From contig JAZQGP010000049.1 of NCBI GenBank assembly GCA_045540015.1, positions 1 to 64,000 of the forward strand: a stretch of 64,000 bases of DNA, in the 5' to 3' direction. The DNA comes from UMGS1387 sp045540015. GTDB taxonomy: Bacteria > Bacillota > Clostridia > Oscillospirales > CAG-382. The position numbers and the translations under genes are program-made. Numbering within the stretch: position 1 is the stretch's first letter; every line of letters starts with the position of its first letter. Positions 60,401-64,000 of this stretch are shown one piece after another. The notes under the pieces are model-generated. The model had not been told where the DNA came from. It searched no databases and worked only from the letters and a program-made list of their open reading frames with translations.

Positions 60401-60837
60401 TCGTACTTGAGTGCACGAACGATCATTGTGTAAGCTTCCTGGAGTGTGATTGCACCCTTAGGATCGAAAGCTGTTGCGCTTCTACCTGTAACGATGCCCT
60501 GCTGAGCTGCCCAGCCGATAGCATAGTTGTAAGTAGGATCTGTGAGGTCCTTGAAGTTAGTAACGTTTCCGCCGTTTGCGGGAGCGTCCTTACCGCCCTT
60601 CATCAATCTGTAGATGAAGAGAGCGAACTGCTGGCGAGTAACGAGTTCGTCTGTTCCGAACTTTGTTTCGGAAACACCCTTCGCTACGCCCATGTAGTTG
60701 AGAAGACTAACAGCGTCTGCAAGATATTCGTTGTCAGCGCTTACGTCTTCGAATGCAGCAGATGTTGTGAAGCTCATTGCGCTTACAACCATCATCACTG
60801 CGAGAACGAGTGTAAGAAATTTCTTGAAATTTCTCAT
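57433..60837 (-). CDS. S-layer-type protein with SLH domains (paralogue 2)
   Basis: A 1134-residue exported protein. The start at 60837 is set by AGGAGG and the signal peptide; an open extension upstream is untranslated leader. Three SLH motifs (to about residue 200) precede an acidic body sharing DVDGDGLYDYIDYKPY, the YRNYYTVYDPFTGKK region and other blocks with paralogue 1. The antisense codon-aligned frame is open for about 1130 codons, so TTA, CTA and TCA are avoided throughout, a mark of very high expression. The likely role is main S-layer subunit. Confidence 0.88.
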   Translation of the reverse strand: MRNFKKFLTLVLAVMMVVSAMSFTTSAAFEDVSADNEYLADAVSLLNYMGVAKGVSETKFGTDELVTRQQFALFIYRLMKGGKDAPANGGNVTNFKDLTDPTYNYAIGWAAQQGIVTGRSATAFDPKGAITLQEAYTMIVRALKYEADGEKLQYPFGYIEVAEAEDVDLAEGLASTVDYTDALTRGDMAILLYNAFFAKMGVATIDYKEIVTENGAYLVEEETYPVLCEDVFGVKTVEYQVVATPHYQTTDTEATNDLGYDAVLLAVEEDENIDKSPVQVYLTPDDLGVDADKLDDLFLAHFELYVVHGDKAKAGDYYEIDKVLYANSAMTKKTVNDLKFATVTTNNANSYFDTTDAKILSGKVTTGTDVIYFYNAPYSYANPSYTSTNNPATMYTERNEENIGTVSFELVDEDKGIYEATVAEIAIESALDEDETDGLYVAEATKLVDDYTEAYYGGLYEADIYDVDGDGLYDYIDYKPYVLFQVDTDDEMEFVDNDFSTIASDIEAGKIPVIYTNEATLLGEKFENEDYVIGYYSQDNNVVKVATVLKPTTATIKSYKKAEKTITLSDNTTVALDGAWKYVANYAPRHYDDVEKVYVDDVQYDVEAYEGFDAFDALLDAEYINDEELNLYIYDGVVLHQEGAKSANLKFTDNLIIPTTYSKKNVTPRTVDEKFDTDLGEYVTRIYAWVDGDLKWVTIETEDVYPVIVANGDVTADYLDQLCTYTVDSDGVYTITSLENAEDEDKTGDEKYVGINWGYDENDVWTNLGATVLKDTEEDDLQYLGKVAGPVFLTKFAGTRFDLEGANLGYRFNFTDYTKIIIKNTKHKGTDDEKVEYIEYDATTFNTSSEVELYNVAYIVANDADSTTRENLVVLYAEAEDFDLKGASTSTGYRIIANSDVNIDENDYYRNYYTVYDPFTGKKAEVTGNDSASKATQLAAAKAVGSVVELKDGKVDEDEAVLDALDINSTDFLAEIDGGDAKAGTAWIVEYSESDKILMLAPVGGCWNDVEEGTIESYQVDNNTAVSMIKYPDNNNKDSFVQWGTMSLLTTADLASTSTDYKCYNTKVEDNKGNYKTGYAKYIKAYVVTENETNLEDGELNKVTMVVVLVHSNEAETYLTTHTAKLHEECSVQA

Positions 60838-60872
60838 GGTGGAATTCCTCCTGTTTAAAATATTTTTGTATG

Positions 60873-60929
60873 ACAAAACACGAGGTTTTGTTACGCTATT
60901 ATAATAATCCAAGTCAATATTTTTTGCAA
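60873..60929 (-). promoter_or_regulatory. Promoter and hairpin leader of S-layer gene 2
   Basis: On the minus strand TTGCAA (60929-60924), 17 bases and TATTAT (60906-60901), then a 7-bp leader hairpin (ACAAAAC/GTTTTGT, 60873-60891). The unusual TTGCAA -35 box and leader hairpin match the layout of S-layer gene 1. Confidence 0.75.
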
Positions 60930-60965
60930 TACCTTTTTTTAAACTGTAACACAACTGTAACACAA

Positions 60966-61034
60966 GCTTTTTGAAAAAAGCTTGGCAAAAACTTTTGAAC
61001 GGTGAAATTGAAGTCTGAACAACTTCAATTTCAC
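60966..61034. repeat. Dispersed hairpin repeat, inverted copy
   Basis: Reads AAGCTTTTTGAAAAAAGCTT, GGCAAAAACTTTTGAACG and then a 13-bp hairpin (61002-61014 with 61022-61034, loop CTGAACA). It is the reverse orientation of the copy at 20958-21027. Confidence 0.88.
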
Positions 61035-61117
61035 ATACCGCCTCATTGCCGCTTTGCATAAAGTTTAAACTACATCAATTTCACATATTGCCTCATTGCT
61101 GCTTTGCACAAGGTTCA
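61025..61117. repeat. Short direct repeat, 50-base period
   Basis: TCAATTTCACATA followed by GCCTCATTGC and GCTTTGCA occurs at 61025 and again at 61075, with a few changes. It directly abuts the hairpin repeat. The remaining stretch to 61280 shows no gene. Confidence 0.7.
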
Positions 61118-61280
61118 GGCAACCTGTAATTCTATTATACACGCTTATTCCTTGTTAGCAATATATCAGCTGAAACTGTAATATTACTGTAACATACTCT
61201 TTCGATTATGCGCTTATATAATATAGGAAGAAAACCGAAATTTTTAATCTCAATTTTGCAGTTTATCCGGCTTTTAAATA

Positions 61281-61309
61281 AAAAATCGCGCCAACATAAA
61301 TGTCAGCGC
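61281..61309 (-). terminator. Terminator of infC-rpmI-rplT
   Basis: A 9-bp stem with two G-T pairs (61288-61296 with 61301-61309) followed on the minus strand by a T-rich run, just after rplT. Confidence 0.8.
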
Positions 61310-61324
61310 AAATTTCATTTTAAA

Positions 61325-61678
61325 TTAAAGAGCTGCCTTTGCCTGCTCAACGAGCTTTGCAAATCCTGCTTTGTCAGCTACAGCTATTTCAGCAAGCATC
61401 TTTCTGTTGAGAGTAACGCCTGCCTTCTTAAGACCGTTCATGAATGTAGAATAGTTCATGCCGTTGTTCTTAGCTTCTGCAGAAATTCTGGTAATCCAGA
61501 GTTTTCTGAATTCTCTCTTCTTGAGCTTTCTGCCGGTGAATGCGTAGTTGCCGCTCTTCATTACAGCCTGCTTTGCCATCTTGAAGTGCTTGCTCTTTGC
61601 ACCCCAATAACCCTTAGCTGCCTTTAATACTTTATTGCGTCTCTTTCTTGTCATAAGAGCGCCCTTAACTCTTGCCAT
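61325..61678 (-). CDS. rplT: 50S ribosomal protein L20
   Basis: A 117-residue L20 that binds 23S rRNA early in 50S assembly. The extended basic N terminus (RVKGALMTRKRRNKVLKAAKG, in part), YWGAKSKHFKMAKQAV and SYSTFMNGL-like SYNYSTFMNGLKKAGV region are characteristic. L20 is the usual autoregulator of this operon in Firmicutes. Confidence 0.97.
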   Translation of the reverse strand: MARVKGALMTRKRRNKVLKAAKGYWGAKSKHFKMAKQAVMKSGNYAFTGRKLKKREFRKLWITRISAEAKNNGMNYSTFMNGLKKAGVTLNRKMLAEIAVADKAGFAKLVEQAKAAL

Positions 61679-61757
61679 TTATGTCACTTTCCTTTCTTAG
61701 CAGCGGAAAACAGTTCCGCATCAATTCGTTTTGTTTTGTGAGCTTTTACTCTCGCGC

Positions 61758-61955
61758 TTACGCGTAAGGAATGAGTCTCTTTACGTTTGCTGCGAAAGAA
61801 TCGCTGAGCATTGCGCCGCCTCTGAGCTGACGCTTTCTCTTAGGAGTCTTGATGCCGAGCTTATGACGTCTGTATGACTGGTTATACTTAACCTTGCCGC
61901 TCTTAGTTACGCTAAAGCGCTTTGCTGTAGCCTTATGTGACTTCTGCTTTCCCAC
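61758..61955 (-). CDS. rpmI: 50S ribosomal protein L35
   Basis: A 65-residue, strongly basic L35 with the family pattern KQKSHKATAKRFSVTKSGKVK and a KTPKRKRQLRG segment. It lies between infC (66-base gap) and rplT in the conserved order. Confidence 0.97.
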   Translation of the reverse strand: MGKQKSHKATAKRFSVTKSGKVKYNQSYRRHKLGIKTPKRKRQLRGGAMLSDSFAANVKRLIPYA

Positions 61956-62021
61956 TGTGAATACTTCCTTTCAATATAAAGTTGCAACATCTGCTGCACA
62001 GATTACGTTTTTTACCGCGGG

Positions 62022-62561
62022 TTACTTTTTAGATGTGTTTCCCGGAGCATTAAGCTTGGAATTAACGAACATAATCATCTGACGTCCGTCGAGCACCGGC
62101 TTCTTTTCGATAATGCCGATATCCGTAAGCGCGTCTCCGAATCTTGTTATAACATCAAGACCGATTGCCGTATGGCTCATTTCTCTGCCCTTGAACTTGA
62201 TACAAACCTTCACCTTTGCTCCGTCGTCAAGAAAACGGCGTGCATGCTTGAGCTTTGTTTCAAAGTCGTGTGTGTCGATTCTGCAGGAGAGCTGAACCTC
62301 CTTGATATCGATGGTCTGCTGTTTCTTTCTCTGTTCTTTTTCCTTCTTTTCTCTCTCGAAGCGATACTTTCCGTAGTCGAGAATACGGCATACGGGAGGC
62401 TCGGAATTGGGAGAGATTTCAACAAGGTCGAGTCCCTTATCGTAAGCGATGTTCAGTGCCGCAGAGGTCTGCATAACACCGAGCTGTTCGCCGCTATCGT
62501 CGATTACTCTTATTTCCTTTGCTCGGATTTCCTCGTTGATATTAAGCTCCTTGGTTGCTAT
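62022..62561 (-). CDS. infC: Translation initiation factor IF-3 (AUA start)
   Basis: A 179-residue IF-3 (NINEEIRAKEIRVIDDSGEQLGVM, then PVCRILDYGKYRFE and the C-domain KFKGREMSHTAIGLDV). The only start with a proper ribosome site is an ATA codon at 62561-62559, eight bases after GGAGG. Upstream in-frame GTG (62570) overlaps that site and TTG (62576) has only a weak AGGG. IF-3 genes in many bacteria use rare AUU/AUC/AUA starts so that IF-3 limits its own synthesis. Confidence 0.9.
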   Translation of the reverse strand: MATKELNINEEIRAKEIRVIDDSGEQLGVMQTSAALNIAYDKGLDLVEISPNSEPPVCRILDYGKYRFEREKKEKEQRKKQQTIDIKEVQLSCRIDTHDFETKLKHARRFLDDGAKVKVCIKFKGREMSHTAIGLDVITRFGDALTDIGIIEKKPVLDGRQMIMFVNSKLNAPGNTSKK

Positions 62562-62601
62562 AAATAACACCTCCAAATAGATTTACCCTAAAGGTAACAA
62601 C

Positions 62602-62625
62602 AAAAAACGAGGGCAGTGACCCTCG
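62602..62625 (-). terminator. Leader attenuator of infC-rpmI-rplT
   Basis: A perfect 6-bp stem CGAGGG/CCCTCG (62608-62613 with 62620-62625) followed on the minus strand by T6 (62607-62602), about 40 bases before infC and within a leader of about 160 bases. A preceding GGCGGCATATGCCG hairpin and TAATAACAAACC stretch could form the alternative fold. L20-controlled attenuation is the known mechanism in Bacillus; here it is inferred from position. Confidence 0.75.
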
Positions 62626-62729
62626 CAAAACAACAACACCCCTAAAAACGGCATATGCCGCCCAAAGGTTTGTTATTAACCTTCCGCTATTCACGGTGGG
62701 TGAGATTGCTCTGCTTCTTTGTCTAAAGT

Positions 62730-62758
62730 ATAATAACACACATCAAAGTGTTTGTCAA
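62730..62758 (-). promoter_or_regulatory. Promoter of infC-rpmI-rplT
   Basis: On the minus strand TTGACA (62758-62753), 17 bases and TATTAT (62735-62730). Confidence 0.88.
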
Positions 62759-62885
62759 GAGTTTTTTGAAAAGTTTTTTGAATTTAATCAAAAAAGTCTT
62801 CCCACTGCTCACTATATATAATATATGTAGGAAACATAAACGCGAGCTGCTCCGTTCATGCACAAAGCAGCTCATCAAAACAAAA

Positions 62886-63659
62886 TTACTTCTGATATTT
62901 TTTAAGGAAGTCAGCACTCATCTTTATGCTGTCAAAAGGACTTCCGGGACAAAAGTCCTGTTCAACAATATAATGCTTAACGCCAATCTTTTCAGCCGTT
63001 GCCATTATCTTGTCCCAGTTAAGGCTTCCGTTACCTACTTCAGTCATAAGAGGAACAACTCTGTCGCCTTCATATTTCATGGTAAGATCCTTGAGGTGGA
63101 GAATATCCAATCTGCCTTCAAGCTTTTCCATCCAGTCGATAACATCTCCGCCGCCTGCTGCAACCCAGCAAGTATCAAGAACAAAAGATGTTGTTGCAGG
63201 ATCGAGACCTTCGTAAAGCATATCCATCATGGTTTTGTTGTTTGCAAGACGAACAAATTCAAAGTTGTGGTTATGATATGTAAGCTTAAAGCCATGCTTT
63301 GCGTAAGCTTCAGCTGCCTTGTTAAAATCCGCGATAAATCCCTTGATTTTTTCCGGATCCGACTTCCCGGGAGCAAACCAACCACCGATACCGATGTTGG
63401 TTGTACCGAGCATTCTGTGGATTTCCATTGTTTCTTCGTAATCACCGAGAATCTTATCAAGGCTGTAATGAGTACCGATTACAGAAATACCGTGCTTGTT
63501 AAGAAGCTCTGCATATCTCTTATCAGCAACATTAAAAGATGCAGTATGTGCTTCTGTGTAGCCCATTTCCACAATCTTTCTGAATGCAACATCTGCAAAA
63601 TCAAGGTCTTTTATAAAATCTCTGATTGTATAAATCTGGAGTCCAAGTTTGTTAAACAC
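62886..63659 (-). CDS. Sugar phosphate isomerase/epimerase-type TIM-barrel protein
   Basis: A 257-residue protein of the xylose-isomerase-like (AP endonuclease 2) fold. It keeps the metal-site pattern seen in active members: TYHNHNFEF, VLDTCWVAAGG, ILHLKDL and EVGNGSLNWDKI, with a final EQDF strand. Its substrate is probably a small sugar, inositol or related keto compound; family members are too varied to be specific. It is 43 bases downstream of the CpsB-like gene on the same strand. Confidence 0.83.
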   Translation of the reverse strand: MFNKLGLQIYTIRDFIKDLDFADVAFRKIVEMGYTEAHTASFNVADKRYAELLNKHGISVIGTHYSLDKILGDYEETMEIHRMLGTTNIGIGGWFAPGKSDPEKIKGFIADFNKAAEAYAKHGFKLTYHNHNFEFVRLANNKTMMDMLYEGLDPATTSFVLDTCWVAAGGGDVIDWMEKLEGRLDILHLKDLTMKYEGDRVVPLMTEVGNGSLNWDKIMATAEKIGVKHYIVEQDFCPGSPFDSIKMSADFLKKYQK

Positions 63660-63702
63660 AATAACTACCTCTCTGTTCCATAAAATTATTTTTCTGTGCC
63701 GT

Positions 63703-64000
63703 TTATCCTATTATACTTTCGGGTGATTGGTTCTCAAGCATAAGACGCGGATTGTCTTTAAGTCTTTCGGAAATTTCCGTTCCCAGCTTTTTTTCAATCA
63801 GCTCAAACGCCGCATCAAGATTCTGGCACCGCTTGTCACCGTGACAGTCGGAAGCAACAAAATCCACCATACCGTCTTGTATATGCCTCATTATTGCACG
63901 CTTTTTGAAAAATGTTCCTGCAAGAACAATCTCTGCATCTACCTGGAAAAGGCATCCCAAGGCACGAAGCTTTTCAAGATTTGAACTGTTTGAACACAGA
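63703..64000 (-). CDS. CpsB/YwqE-type tyrosine-protein phosphatase (C-terminal part)
   Basis: The gene runs off the right edge; about 99 C-terminal residues are present and the frame remains open to 63999. The segment RALGCLFQVDAEIVLAGTFF followed by VDFVASDCHG matches the end of PHP-domain tyrosine phosphatases that regulate exopolysaccharide synthesis, in which the final Asp and His bind metal. The start and first two thirds lie outside the window. Confidence 0.75.
   Translation of the reverse strand, partial: LCSNSSNLEKLRALGCLFQVDAEIVLAGTFFKKRAIMRHIQDGMVDFVASDCHGDKRCQNLDAAFELIEKKLGTEISERLKDNPRLMLENQSPESIIG

Noticed and set aside
57457..60858. A 1133-codon open frame on the plus strand opposite S-layer gene 2
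   Set aside because: It is codon-aligned with a clear secreted SLH protein, has Cys/Val/Ser-rich nonsense composition and no ribosome site. It is a by-product of codon bias.
1..64000. tRNA, rRNA, prophage, integrase or insertion-sequence genes
   Set aside because: I looked on both strands and saw no cloverleaf, rRNA stretch, transposase or integrase motif, so none is claimed.

Overview
The window reads as a chromosome segment of a low-to-mid GC, anaerobic, Gram-positive Clostridia-type bacterium, most likely an Oscillospiraceae/Ruminococcaceae-like gut or rumen organism. The signs are consensus sigma-A promoters (TTGACA-17-TATAAT type), strong AGGAGG ribosome binding sites, a HrcA/CIRCE heat-shock operon, ferredoxin-linked 2-oxoacid oxidoreductase, SLH-anchored S-layer proteins and cohesin/dockerin modules. 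No rRNA, tRNA, CRISPR array or complete insertion sequence was seen. The taxonomic placement is inference from gene content.

Layout. 1-1.1 kb: a poorly coding stretch, then a tiny Cys-rich protein divergent from an XRE-type regulator. 1.1-2.4 kb: rpsF-ssb-rpsR with a structured leader. 2.4-4.8 kb: a CapA-like phosphatase (minus), a PQ-loop membrane protein and an alpha/beta hydrolase. 4.85-18.3 kb: a tightly packed minus-strand cluster of 13 genes. It holds a LeuA-like pseudoenzyme, a TIM-barrel/AMP-ligase fusion, metY, an acetyl-type metA, ilvE, a P-loop ATPase, a four-subunit 2-oxoacid:ferredoxin oxidoreductase, an XRE-cupin regulator, an acyl-CoA synthetase and a LytTR protein. Acyl-CoA synthetase, oxidoreductase and IlvE together could make branched-chain amino acids from branched short-chain acids by reductive carboxylation, or run the reverse. 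18.4-20.8 kb: an orphan Na+-translocating decarboxylase beta subunit behind a riboswitch-like attenuator, a 43-residue membrane protein, and an ECF S-component. 21-24 kb: two lipoproteins. 24-30.6 kb: livJHMGF branched-chain amino acid importer, then asnS.

30.6-32.7 kb is accessory-looking and AT-rich: tandem terminator repeats, a three-gene module (zinc-ribbon-like, JAB/JAMM, membrane protein) divergent from a Cro-like repressor with palindromic operators, and dispersed hairpin repeats. 32.6-37.5 kb: hrcA-grpE-dnaK-dnaJ. 37.6-38.1 kb: three copies of a 169-bp repeat. 38.4-39.7 kb: a MinD-like ATPase and an MgsA-like pseudoenzyme. 40-44.5 kb: an SLH-transglutaminase, a cysteine desulfurase and MurE. 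44.5-48.7 kb: a heterodimeric ABC exporter and a SLOG protein. 48.8-61 kb: a cell-surface block with a stalk-domain protein, two cohesin proteins (one also carrying a dockerin) and two paralogous S-layer proteins of about 1130 residues. 61.3-62.8 kb: infC-rpmI-rplT with a leader attenuator and an AUA start at infC. 62.9-64 kb: a sugar-phosphate isomerase-like protein and a truncated CpsB/YwqE-type phosphatase.

The observations most worth following are the two apparent pseudoenzymes (LeuA-like at 16901-18319, MgsA-like at 38448-38870), the TIM-barrel/AMP-ligase fusion, the metal-riboswitch-like element in front of a sodium-pump subunit, the repressor-controlled JAB module, the enzyme-free cohesin-dockerin adaptor, and a dispersed hairpin repeat that supplies the stop codon of dnaJ.
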